From assembly GCA_003116995.1 (NCBI GenBank), contig BDSL01000064.1:496001-560000 (forward strand): DNA of 64,000 nucleotides. The letters are read 5' to 3'. Under the pieces are notes generated by a model that was not told where the DNA came from, ran no database searches, and worked only from the letters and a program-made list of their open reading frames with translations. The DNA comes from Yamagishiella unicocca. Lineage: Eukaryota; Chlorophyta; Chlorophyceae; Chlamydomonadales; Volvocaceae. Numbering within the stretch: position 1 is the stretch's first letter; the number at the start of each line of letters is the position of its first letter. Shown here piece after piece: positions 48,616-59,514 of this stretch. The translations under genes were made by a program, and so were the position numbers.

Positions 48616-48869
48616 ACCCGGTGTGGGTTGTCGCGCTGGAGGTCGGTTGGGCCGCGCAGCAAGCTCAGTAAACCCTGCTGGCAAGGGCTGAGGTGCGGCA
48701 GGCAGCTCCTGGATGCTGGTCGGCTGGTCGAGCCGCGGGTGAGAGGAGGCACCTCGCGCTTGCTGGGAGCTGAGGAGTCATCGTCACTCCGGCGTGGCAT
48801 GTGGGATGTGGCTACCTACCTGCTGTGATCTTGTTGTCGAGGGAGGCGGCTGGGGAGCTGACGTGGTAC

Positions 48870-48874
48870 TGTAA
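48870..48874 (+). terminator. Candidate polyadenylation signal of SYLF2
   Basis: TGTAA, the common volvocine polyadenylation signal, occurs 360 bases after the stop codon. Confidence 0.35.
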
Positions 48875-49924
48875 TGGGACGGAGCTGTTGCTAGGTTGCA
48901 GGTAATTCTTGCTCGTGACAGTTTGGGAGGCAAGCTGCGTGCTGACGCGTCATCATCATCACCACCGGCTGCGAGTCGAATGATGCGTCAGCATCATTAC
49001 TTGCTGCGCGTTAAAACGTTGCGTGACGGTTTCGAAGAACATGCACCTTGAAAGCTGCCCCCGCCCGTTCGGAGCCGGACCGGAATAGCACAGCGGCAGT
49101 GACACGTCAACTGTACGGTGCCGTGGTTGCACTCGTACAGCATTTTCGTACATGTATTTATTTAACACCCTGGGGACCAGAGCGGCAATTATTTTATATT
49201 CAGTAACTTCATCGTACGCAAACCGTCGGGTGTGGAATGATGATGGGCGGGGCGGGTTAAGGGGCTGTGAATCTGGAAAGCCCCTTCCGCGGTCGTCATG
49301 TATCAATGTGCATGATGCGAGATTGCGACCGGATGTATCGTGTGCATTATGCATGATGCAAGCATGCGGCTTGTGCGAGCGGCGAAACAAACGCTGTGTC
49401 AACCGTTGTTCTACGACACTTGTACGTCACCTTCGCTACGCAACCCTGGCGTCCACTCCTACACGTTGGTTGGGAAGCTGCATGGCGTTGAGCTAAGGGC
49501 TGGCTGCGCACCGCACTGAGCGGATACCTTGTAATGGTCTATGGTGCTTCACCTGGCCGCCACCTGTCGATTATGGTGCCAGGAGCATGCTACGAGGCAG
49601 CTATCATGGTTTCACACGCACCTCTCGTTTTGCACCTGTCACAGGAAGGTGCGTCCAATTGGACACGAAATGGCAAACTTTTACTTTTACATTTGTCAGG
49701 CAACCTGCGCTAACGACTTAGGCGACAGTCGTACGTTCAGGGGTTTTCGCCGCTGAGAAATTAGTCCGTCTGAGCAGATGCAAATCAAAATTAAACAACT
49801 GACCGGGCCCTGACACTGTGCCAAACGCGTCACAGTTTGCCTACGACCAACGTGTCGGCTTACACATTATGCAAAGCAACTTGCATGGACCTAGGGTTGC
49901 CTTTGAACATGTAGGAACGCATTT

Positions 49925-52900
49925 ATGTTGATGGGCTCGGGCAGCCCTGCGCAAGGACTGCCCAGTCAGCCATGCCTGGCTCATCGGAACCATCGCCAGG
50001 CCATTCCTAATCACGGACTCCTATGCCTTCTAGGAAAGCGCTTTGTTCCGGACAGAAATGTTTCTATAGTCAGCGAAGCGGGGCGAGGCCGACCATCGCC
50101 GACACGCTGTTCCGTCGCGGCCGGCTACAACGGCGACGGCACCACCAACGAGTATTCCTATCGCCTCACAAAGACCCAGCGCAACCTAACGCCTCGGGCC
50201 CGAGCCCAGCCTGGCGGCGACTTGGTCTCCTCCCCTCCCTGCCGCGACCCTCCCCGCCATCGCCTCGGCCATGGCCAGCACCCAGCTCCCCTACCGCCGC
50301 CACCGCAGCTCACCCCCCGCCTCCTCCTCTCCGCCATTATCTACTCCGACGACCTCGACTCGCTGCTGGAGCTCCTCCAGCGTCACGAGTCGCGCCTCAA
50401 CCTGCGGCATCTGGACGCCGCGCTCAATCGCCTGGGCCGGCTGACCGCTGCCGCCAGCCGCCGCGACGGCGGCTTCGCCACCAGCAGGAGCTACACCACC
50501 ACCAGCACCACCACCAGCGGCGGTCTCTCCAGGGAGGCTGCAGCCGCGGCTGCCTCACGCGCCGCAGGGGCCCGCCTGCTGTCCTCCGTGCTCCCTGCCC
50601 AAGCAGCGGCGCTCACCCCACGCGACTGCGCCAGCCTCCTATCGGCGCTGACCCGGCTGGAGCTGGTGCCGCCACCGGCGCTGGCGGCGCTGCTCCAGGG
50701 GAGGCTGCTGGAGCAGCTGCGCGACTCGTCGGTGCGCGACCGGGCGCAGTTGCTCCACGCCTGCGCGCGGCTGCGGCTGCCGCTACCGGCGGTGGCGGTT
50801 TCGGAGCTGCTGCGGAGCCTGGACGGCGAGCTGGCCGCGGCGGGAAAGCCGCAGGTGCGCTCATCGCATATAGCGGGGGGGGGGTGGCATAAAGACCGGT
50901 TACACGACATGGGAGGGGGGGCGTTGTGGTGGCGGCGGGAGGGGGGCCGTCGTGGTGGTGGTGGTGGCGGCGGCGGGGGAAGGATCGTGGGGGTGGCGGC
51001 AGCGGGGAGGGTGGTGGCATAAAAACCGTTTACATGACAGGGGCAGGATAGTTGGCGCATGGTCGGGGGGTGGAGGGGGCGTGATGGTGGCGATAGTGGT
51101 GGTGGTAGTGGCGGCGGTGGTAATGGCGGTGGCGGTTCGACTGCGCCCGCCTTCACCAGGCGCCGCTGGGGTCCCCTACGGCCTCATCCCTTTTTCTCTG
51201 ACCCGCACCACCTCCCGCCCCCGCCCTACCCCTCCCTAGGACGTGTCCATGGTGCTGTGGTCGCTGGCCACGCTGGGTGTGGTGCCGCACCCCTCCTGGA
51301 TGCACCGCCTCACCGCCGCCCTGCCGCCCCCCCGACTGGCGGCCTTCCAGGCTCAGGCCCTGGCCAACAGCGCCTGGGCACTCGCGCGGCTGGGCTTCAC
51401 GCCGCAACACACGTGGCTGGCGGCGCTGGTCGACGCCAGCGGGCCGCTGCTGAGGGTACGGCAAGGGGTACGGCAAGGGGTACGGCAGGGGGTACGGCAG
51501 GGGGTACGGCAGGGGGTACGGCAAGGGGTGGGGTGGGTGTGGGGGACACTCTTCCCTCCCCCTCCCCCCGTTGGCGCTCCCTCGCATAACCGGGCCTTCG
51601 CGCTATTCCCCCGTTTTCTGATGGGCCTTACTTTCCAGTGCCGATGTAGGGGTTTCCTCTCCCCCCTCTATCCACCCCCGGCCGCGCATCCCAGGATGTA
51701 TTTTATATTTCCCCCCCCCCCGGGCAGCACTTCCCATGTCGAGTTACCGGTTCTTTCATTTAACCCCCCGGCTGCCCCCCCAGGTGTGCTACATGCAGGA
51801 GCTGGTCAACCTGCTATGGGCGCTGGCGGTGCTGCGCCACCGGCCTCCCGCGACCTGGCTGGTGGAGGCGCTGGGGTTGCTCCGAGACCGGGCAGCCACC
51901 ATGACGGCGCAGGTGGGTGGGGGCCTCGGGGTTGTGTTTGTATGTGTGTATGTGTGTATGTGACATGGAGACACGTATTGCGACGCACATGGATGGGGGG
52001 AGACCGGTAGGGGCGAGTCGCCGCCGTCTGGCGGGTACCGTAGTCGTACGGCTCCGAGCCGTCGTACCCTATCCTCCATGCTGCATTCGCCGCCCGCCCC
52101 TCCTGCCACTAGCGTCATCTGCTCAAACATGACCTGCGCCACCTGCCCGCACCACAACGACCCCCCGGGGTTTCAAAACCGCCCCCGCCCTCTCCCGCCC
52201 CCCCCTCTCCCGCCCCGGTTTCCCTCGAACCCCCTCTCCCGCCCCTGCCCGCCCCCTCCCGCCCCTGCCCTCCCCTGCTCCCCCAGGACGTGTCCAACGT
52301 GTGCTGGTCCCTGGCGGTGCTGCGGGTTCGGCCGGGGCTGCCGCTGCTGCAGCGCCTGGTGGCGCGAGCTCTGGCGGTGCGCCGGCAGATGACGCCGCAG
52401 GTCGGGGGGGGAGCGGGGGGCCCGGTTGGACGGTTGGTAGTTGGCTGATGGAAAAACCCATCATGTGCGGTACCCCCCCTCCACCACCATCACCGCCACC
52501 ACCACCACTCACCGCAGTATCACCGCCGGACCCTCTCATTTCCGCTGCTCCCCTCCCCGCTCCTCCTCCCACCTCCGATCCGGACCCCCCCCCCCTGGGA
52601 CTCCGACTAGGACTGGGACTGGGACCGGACCGCGATGTCCGCTCTCCCATAGCGCACCAACTCCCACAGTTCTCCTGCTAGCGCCCAAAACCGGTCCTGC
52701 GAAAAGTTTACGTGCGTCGCGCGGGGTCCTCGCTTCCTTTCGTCTCGCCGTAGCCGATATAGCTTAGCCGCCAAAGGTCATATTACGACCTTCGGCTTTC
52801 GTATCCCCAACCCAGTTCTCCAGCATGCATCTCAAAACTTCTGTTTTAAACGTTTTTCGGACATCCACGGGTTTCCCTCGAACCCCCCCTTCCTCACAGG

Positions 52901-54791
52901 GCCTCGTCACGACGCTGTGGGGCCTGGCGCGACTGGGGGTGCAGCTGCCGGAGCGAGCAGTGGCGCTGCTGCTGCGGGGAGGAATGGGCGCGGCGGCGCT
53001 GGCGGGAGCTGCGCCAGCAGCTGCGCCAGCAGCCCCCGCCGCCGCCGCCTCGGCGGGATTCGGCGGCAGCATCAGCAGTGGCGGTGGTGGTGGCGGCGGT
53101 GGCGGCGGGCGCGCTGCGGGTCCTGGCGACCTGGCGGGTGCCGCGCTGGTGCTGGCTCGCTGCCGCCACGTGCCCCAGCGGCGCTGGCTGGTGCGCTACT
53201 GCGCCGCTGTGGCCCGGGAGCTGCACGGCTTCGGTCCCAGGTGGGGAGGTTACATAAAAGAGCCGGTAACAGGTGGTGGGGGGGTTGAGGAAAGGAAAGC
53301 CCGTGGACTTGGAAGCCGAGTAGGGTGGGTGGGAGGGAATTCGAAGGCGAATGGGGGTTTAAGTCGAAGATGCGTGGGCGGTAAGTCGGTGGACCTGCGG
53401 CGGAGGAAAGGTTATATATCACCAGCTGGAGAGAATGTGGGTGGGAGTGGGGGAGGCGGATGGGTGCTGGGTTGGGTTGCCGGCAACTCTGTACAGCAGG
53501 GAGGCGGCGTTGGCGGTTGCTTTAGTCAGGGGTTGAGACTGTTTGAGTTTGGAGTGGTTGGGAGAAGGAGGAAATGGCCGGTGTCCTCACCCCTTTCACG
53601 CGGTCTTATGGAGGTCTTACAGCGTCCTTACGGCGACTCTTGCCCCGTTGGTCGCCACACCCGCCGCGCCCGATCGCCCCCCCAGGGAGCTCTCCACGCT
53701 GCTGTACGGCATAGGCCGGCTGAGCACCATGGGGCTGAGGCCCGATCCGCACTGGCTGGACCTGCTGCTGGCGGCGGTGGAGCGACACACACCGGCAGCG
53801 GCGGCGGTGGCGGCGGCGGCGGCGACAGCCGCTGCCGACGCCGGCGGCAGCATAGCTGGCGGCGAGCCGGCGCCCAAGCCGGCGCCGGTGGCCTCGGATG
53901 CTCCAGCTATGGTTTCGGAGGCGTTGCCTTCGGAGCCGCCGCTGCCGCCGGTCGTGGTGGCGCTGGCGGTAGGGTCGCGTCGGCGGCAGCAGCAGCAGCA
54001 GCAGCAGCCGGAGCTGTTGGAGCCGCCGCAGCTGGCGGTCGTGCTCTGGGCGGTGGCGCGGCTGGGGCACCAGCCACCGGAGGCGTGGCTGCGGGCCATG
54101 TCGCGGGCGGTGGCGGCCAGGGCCGAGGTGAGGATGCGGAGGGGAGTTCTTATATGAGAGAATCCAGGGGGGAAACAACGGGAGCCACAACAAGGACCAA
54201 CAAGCGCGAACAAGCACAAACAAGTCATTTCGCCCGTAAAGCATTTGCAGTAGTGTAAGGCCCATCGCAGTTACCGTTTTGCCGACTCCAGCATGCCGCT
54301 CCTTAGGCCACGACAACCCCTGTCTTTGGTGTTAGGCAAGCAGGTAAAACGCTATAGTACATAATCCCTTTTATGCAACCGCCCCGATCCTTTTTTACAA
54401 CCCACCGCACCGCCTCGTCATCCAGGAGTTCGGCCCCGCCGAGGCGGCCGCCACCATCAGGGCGCTCCAGGAGCTGGCAGCAGCAGCGGCGGCCGGGCCC
54501 CGTGCTCCCGCACCCTCCCGGCCCCGCGCAAGACTCGACCGCGCCGCCGCCGCCGCCGCCACCGCCGCCACCGCCGGCAGCTGCCGGGAGGCGGTGGCGA
54601 GCTTGGCCTCGAGGCTGGCGGTCAGCTTGCCGGAATATAGCCTGTACGGCACCCTGCGCGCCGTATCGATGGCGCGGGGCGGCATGTCGTACGCGACGGT
54701 TGCTGACCAGCTGCTGACTGAGGTGTACAGCGTCAGGAGCCTGGGGCTGCTCCAGGAAGGGCCGCAGCCGTTGCGGTGGGGTGGAGGGTAG
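49925..54791 (+). CDS. Octotricopeptide-repeat (OPR) protein, probable organellar RNA-binding factor
   Basis: Exons 49925-50854, 51240-51455, 51784-51912, 52287-52400, 52900-53240, 53686-54127 and 54426-54791 give 2538 bases (845 residues). OPR proteins bind chloroplast or mitochondrial transcripts and control their stability, splicing or translation. About ten degenerate 38-residue repeats are visible, each with an LWALARLG-like helix followed by a P-P-x-x-W-L turn: for example SAWALARLGFTPQHTWLAAL, NLLWALAVLRHRPPATWL, and VVLWAVARLGHQPPEAWL. Exons 3-5 start at a repeat boundary, and exon 4 is exactly one 38-codon repeat. Poly-Gly and poly-Ala inserts separate the later repeats. The N-terminus is basic and Ser/Pro-rich, consistent with an organelle transit peptide but not diagnostic. 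No RAP domain is seen. The start at 49925 is the least certain point. Confidence 0.8.
50880..51061 (-). repeat. Intronic element, family 1, two reverse copies
   Basis: In OPR intron 1, GGCATAAAGACCGGTTACAC at 50886 and GGCATAAAAACCGTTTACAT at 51016 are reverse-oriented family 1 cores. The second extends through CAGGATAGTTGGCGCATGG, matching the TBC-intron copies in full. Confidence 0.6.
51456..51527 (+). repeat. 12-bp tandem repeat at a 5' splice site
   Basis: Six units of GTACGGCAAGGG or GTACGGCAGGGG begin at the first base of OPR intron 2. Each unit starts with GT in a context like the assigned donor. Confidence 0.9.
51729..51770 (+). repeat. Intronic element, family 1
   Basis: CATGTCGAGTTACCGGTTCT followed by TTCATTTAACCCCCC lies within 60 bases of the OPR exon 3 acceptor at 51783. 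Confidence 0.65.
52768..52886 (+). repeat. Dispersed element, family 2
   Basis: This copy in OPR intron 4 runs from GCCAAAGGTCATATTACGAC through CCAACCCAGTTCTCCAGCAT to CACGGGTTTCCCTCGAACCCC, and ends 14 bases before the exon 5 acceptor. Confidence 0.65.
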
Positions 54792-54965
54792 GGTGGACTG
54801 GTGGTGCATCGACGGAGGACGAGTAAAGGTGCTGCCGTCAGCGTATTTCCGACAGCTTATTGCCAATCGGGCAGACTGGCTGACATTAGCAACGAACGAG
54901 GCCACGGATGCGTTTCAAGGCTGCGTTAACGCGAAACGACTGTATGCCGCATGCGCTTGTTAATT

Positions 54966-55210
54966 GTTTGCGCTTATCGGTCCTTGTTTGTGCTTGTTGG
55001 TCCTTGTTTGTGCTTGTTTGCGCTTATTTGTGCTTATTTGTGCTTGTTTGTGCTAGTTCGTGCTTGTTTGTGCTTATTTGTGCTTATTTGTGCTTGTTCG
55101 TGCTTGTTTGTGCTTGTTTGTGCTTGTTTGTGCTTGTTTGTGCTTATTTGTGCTTGTTGGTCCTTGTTTGTGCTTGTTGGTCCTTGTTGGTGCTTGTTGG
55201 TCCTTGTTGT
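54966..55210 (+). repeat. Decamer satellite TGCTTGTTTG
   Basis: About 24 units of TGCTTGTTTG or TGCTTATTTG, ending in TGCTTGTTGGTCCTTGTTGG variants, follow the OPR gene. A short stretch of the reverse complement (ACCAACAAGCGCGAACAAGC) lies in OPR intron 6 at about 54190-54225. Confidence 0.9.
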
Positions 55211-56352
55211 GGTGTACCGGTACCGTGCGTGGTGCGTTGGTTGCTCGCATTGCTCTCGTTGCTGGCCGCGCTTTGGACTGTTGTCCCCCTGGTCCCAGTG
55301 CGGCGCTCGGGAGGTCCTAGTGGTGCGCTGTGGGCGAGCCACGGAGCAGCCGGCGCTGTGGGGGCGCTAGGGTGGACCGGGAGGGGCGAGGAGGGCAGCA
55401 TTAGGCTGTTGCGGAGCCGCTGCGTGGGCCCGCTGCCTCCAGCTACTCGGTATCAAACACGAGTATCTAATGCAATGTGGTCGGATGTCTGGTTCATTTG
55501 CGTTCGTGTGCAGCAACCGCGGGTAGGAGGAGGAGTTGTAGGAGCGGAGAGATCAGTGGCTGGCTGTGGAGTGTGGGACTGGGGTGATAGGAGAGAAACC
55601 AGACGTTGCCTGCTGCTGCTTATCCGGCTGGGCGGAGAGAGGGTATTTCATTTGTTCGGTACTGAGGTGAGCTTGTGACTTGTGGGGGAACAGCCGGTTT
55701 GTTATGTCTGTCGAAAGCGGAGTCGACGGGATTCATTGGACCACGTCGGCCGGGCACAGCTGGACTGGAGAGCTGGACTTGACGCCTTATGTAGGCCTAC
55801 CCCCTCCTAACACCCAGTAATACCCGGCAAAGACGGGGATCCTTGCAAGGTGCCGACTACGAAGATGTCCCGAGATAGGCATGATCCAACTTCCCTCTCA
55901 ACCTGTAAACGTTATGGGTGGTGGACAGCGTCTCGTCTCGGGCTGTATATCCCCCGTCGCGTGCATATGCACGCTTTCGTCGTCTATGGCGTCTGTTATA
56001 CATGGATGAATGAGTCGGACTCGGGGAGAGCCAGACATTACTACCGCTGTCAACGCAATGGTCACCAGCATTGTTCCGAAAATATCCAATTTAACCAGTT
56101 TAAGGCAGGCTGTTGTCGCAGGGACGACGGCACGACGCGGTCGCTGAAGGCCTGGGTAACGACATACTGCGGAGCCGTGGCAACGCACTTCGCAGAGAGC
56201 ATATACATTTGAGCTCATTGCAAAATGTTTTCATGGCCGTCCGTCTTCGGCTACCGTACTCAGGGGTTCCGTTGGAGCGAAAAGCGACCACACACACCAA
56301 CGCCCGAGTACGGCAAGCGGTTTTCGCCACTCGTTAATGCGCCCAGCGTCGC

Positions 56353-56360
56353 TATATATA
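56353..56360 (+). promoter_or_regulatory. TATA box of PSBS
   Basis: TATATATA, inside GTCGCTATATATAGCG, lies 97-104 bases upstream of the PSBS start codon, the clearest TATA box in the window. Confidence 0.65.
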
Positions 56361-56456
56361 GCGAATGCCACTAAGGTCTGAACTAAAGTTCAAGTCGAAC
56401 CTTACATCCTCCGTACCTAACCTTCATTGAATCAGACGATATTTGCCGCAGCAAAG

Positions 56457-57837
56457 ATGATGGCCCTAAAGTCTGCAACCATGCGTGGGGCTCGCGCAAA
56501 CGTGGTCAAGGTGCAAGCTGCGCAAGTGAAGGTTTCACCTAAGGTGTGATGTGTCGGCAATGCGCGGCTTTTATCACGTAGCTGTGCGTCGTTTCGAACC
56601 CATCGGCCGCTCGGTCCGTGCAGTTGGCCGCCATTCCATGTCAAGCAAGTTTCGTCGCTTTGCAGGCGAAACAATATTCTAACCGTTCCAATTTGTTCGC
56701 AATCCCACGTGCAGTTGGCGAACAAGAGCGACCCAGAGCGTTTCAAGCAAGCGACTGGTCTGCCGGCCCCAGCCGTGAATGGCTTGCAGTTCCCCGTCAA
56801 ACTCGGCTTTACGAAGACCAATGAGCTGTTCGTGGGCCGGCTGGCCATGCTGGGATTCGCATCCTCGCTCATCGGTGAGGTCCTCACGGGCAAGGGTGCG
56901 CTTGCTCAATTCGGCTACGAGACCGGGCTTAACGGCGTGGAAGTAGACGGCCTGGTCATCGGCCTCATCGCTTTCAACCTCGTCGCGTCGGTGCTGCCGA
57001 CCAGCCAGACGTTCGTTCCTCAGGAACAGGAGGTACGTGTGGTGGAAAATAGGGACCATTCCAATTTCTCCGTAACAATGTGTCCACACTACCGGTACCT
57101 GTTGCATGATGGAAATGAAGTGTCGCCGTTCCCTCAGGCCCTCTTTACCCCTGTGTCTGCTCGCACGAAGCAACGTCGCCAGTGCCTGATACTCGCCTGT
57201 TTGTTTTTCCGCGCCTCCATTTCCTCCGCACAGGCTATCCAGACCCGCCCCTCGGGACCCCTCCAAGACCCCCGCATCACGCTGTTGGAGCCCAAGCGCT
57301 TCTTCGGCATTCAGCGCTTGGGCTTCACCAAGGAGAACGAGCTGTTCGTTGGCCGCATGGCGCAGCTGGGCTTCGCCTTCTCTCTCATAGGCGAGGCGAT
57401 CACCGGCAAGGGCGCCCTAGCACAATTTGACATCGGTGAGTGCCTGCTAGAGATCATGAGACGAATAACAATCTCCGTCCTCAGGATTTTGATGATGCAT
57501 TGTGCATGGCCCACCAATATGGTGCATACACCGCCACTCAGGCTTAGTTCGCCGCGGCGTCGACCTGCCTGCTTCGCCCGTTGCTCTCCTTTTGCAATAA
57601 AATTGCAGCTTGGATCTGTAGTTCCGTCGGCTGATTAGACAAGTGAATAGAATTTCCGGCAGTCCTTTCTTGGATTTCCCTGGACCAGCTCCAACAATTA
57701 ACTTACGCTCTCTCCTTGAACCCGCAGAGACTGGGCTGTCTCTTCGCGACACAGAGTTCGGGCTCATCGTCTTCATCCTCTTCTTGCTGTTCGCGGCGGT
57801 CAACGAGGGCACTGGCAAGTTCGTGGACGATGTATAA
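56457..57837 (+). CDS. PSBS: Photosystem II subunit S (PsbS)
   Basis: Exons 56457-56543, 56715-57032, 57234-57435 and 57728-57837 give 717 bases (238 residues). PsbS is a four-helix thylakoid protein of the LHC superfamily that senses lumen acidification and triggers energy-dependent non-photochemical quenching. The two-fold repeat is plain: KTNELFVGRLAMLGFASSLI and KENELFVGRMAQLGFAFSLI, each followed by G(E)xxTGKGALAQF. The pH-sensing lumenal glutamates fall in FGYETGLNG and FDIETGLSL. The second of these Glu codons is split by intron 3 (G|AG). The C-terminus ends VNEGTGKFVDDV. The first exon encodes a short chloroplast transit peptide, with two adjacent Met codons at 56457 and 56460. In algae PSBS is typically induced by high light, UV-B or low CO2. 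Only one copy is in the window. Confidence 0.97.
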
Positions 57838-58398
57838 TCGAGTGAAAAGTCTGCAGGACGCACCGCGGCTGACGGCATGCCTCTCGCCAGCGGTCTGTCT
57901 CTCCATCAGCGGCCGCCTCCCCTGGGGCACGTGGCAACCTTTTCAGGCACTGTATGAAGAATAAGTGTGCGTACGAACGGCAGGAGTGAAGACAGGAGAG
58001 GAGGCAGGAGTGGAGAGGAGACGCACATTGTGTTTCAAAGCGCGAGTATAGAGTGACTGTGCCGAGCACAGGAGCGACGGGGCGGTGATGGTTTCGCGTC
58101 ACGCAACCCTGAAGAAGCGTGACGAAGTGGCCTGGGGACGTGTACCGAGCCGATGTGGAAATGTTAGTAAGTAACTGTACAGGATTTATACATATGGCAT
58201 TCATATGTATGACGTCAAACTGACGTTTCGACGGTTCGAAAAGAGTGGCGCTGCGTTGTATCGGCTTACGTGGCCATTGAGAGAAAGAGAGAGAGAGAGT
58301 TGCGATTGTGGATCGGCTTACGGTGTTTCGGATAAGTAATTGTTGGAGATCTGCCCTACGATGACTGTTTTAAGCCAATCAGACTGTCGGAGGGATTC

Positions 58399-58403
58399 TG
58401 TAA
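58399..58403 (+). terminator. Candidate polyadenylation signal of PSBS
   Basis: TGTAA lies about 560 bases after the PSBS stop codon, in a region with no other coding signal. Confidence 0.3.
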
Positions 58404-59462
58404 GCGACGGAAACCAGTTCTGGTTTAATCTCATTCACCATGACTCCTAGTGGCCAACCGGGATTGGGATCAGAAGCTAATTACGAATGCTTACATTTTG
58501 CGTTGACCCCCCAGCCCCTTAACATCATGCAGCAAAAATATGCATCACAGACAAGAATACTGACCACGTTCATGGCACCGACTGCAGTATTGTACTCAAA
58601 CCTTCTCCTCAAACGGATTGTTGCCAGAAATGTTCAAGAAACGAAACTGATGAGTCACCTGGAACGAGCTTGGGCGGCACATCAAAGATTGCTTAATATA
58701 GGTCCACCATCCAGCATCGGTGTATCCCAACCCACCCCCCGAACGATTGACCCCTGGGTCGGCAAAAAACATAGCCGTCCGCAACGCCAGAACAGAACCA
58801 TCACACATACAAGCAGAAGACAGGAGCAAAACCGTGAATCAACATGCCATTGCGAGCAGTTGCCATCTGAAAGACCATGTTCTCCTTGCCATTCGGCGTT
58901 TTCCAATTATCCCAGCCAGATCTTCGACCGGTTGTTGGCGATGAAGGCGCGAGGTGAGCCCGCCACACTTGGAACCCCGAAGGACGACACCCAGCTGGCG
59001 GAAACAGGAATATCGGCGCTTGTAGCGGTCACAATTCAAACCTTGGAATCAAGTGACGCCAGCGGGACCCGTCGAGCCGTGTGCGACCCCCCGTTCGTCC
59101 TCCTTGCATCTCACGCCGCGAACAGGCGGATGCAACAAAGCCATTCCAACGCGGGGACTACGATGGATCCAAGGTCATCGCTACCCCAAATGTTTTCGCT
59201 CATTTTACCATTCGCCGACCTTATGCATCCCACCCGACACAGTCAGGGCGAAGCCCCGGCCCCCCCTGGAGCCCCAAGGGCTTTATGCACCCTACCCCCC
59301 TTAGCCCATGGTGGCGCTAGCGACAAGCTGTGAAGCCATCCACCGCCACCATCGGTGGTTGTCTCCATTAGGAAACAAAAGGTCGAAGGAACCACGCATC
59401 CCCTCATAGCCGTGGCCCCGATAAAGGCGTTGGGGGGGTGAGGTGCTGGGTCGATGGAGGCG

Positions 59463-59501
59463 GTTGAGGGGTTGAGGGGTTGAGGGGTTGAGGGGTTGAG
59501 G
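59463..59501 (+). repeat. GTTGAGGG short tandem array
   Basis: Four or more units of TTGAGGGG(G) are flanked on both sides by GTGCTGGGTCGATGGAGGCG, so the array sits within a larger duplicated segment. Confidence 0.8.
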
Positions 59502-59514
59502 GGGTGAGGTGCTG

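Larger units (their letters stand above)
48511..49924. other. Intergenic region between SYLF2 and the OPR gene
   Basis: Apart from the 15-base array and the TGTAA, I see nothing gene-like in these 1.4 kb. The stretch 49.1-49.9 kb is AT-richer and probably includes the OPR gene promoter. Confidence 0.45.
54792..56456. other. Intergenic region between OPR and PSBS
   Basis: This holds the decamer satellite and then about 1.2 kb without a recognisable gene. The last few hundred bases are the PSBS promoter region. Confidence 0.45.

Noticed and set aside
54908..55678. 256-residue frame rich in Cys, Leu, Phe and Val resembling a multi-span membrane protein
   Set aside because: It is the translation of the TGCTTGTTTG decamer satellite; all frames through the array give similar hydrophobic repeats.
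58440..59333. 297-residue open frame downstream of PSBS
   Set aside because: There is no recognisable domain or splice support, and the region merges into repeats; it may be chance, so it is not called as a gene.
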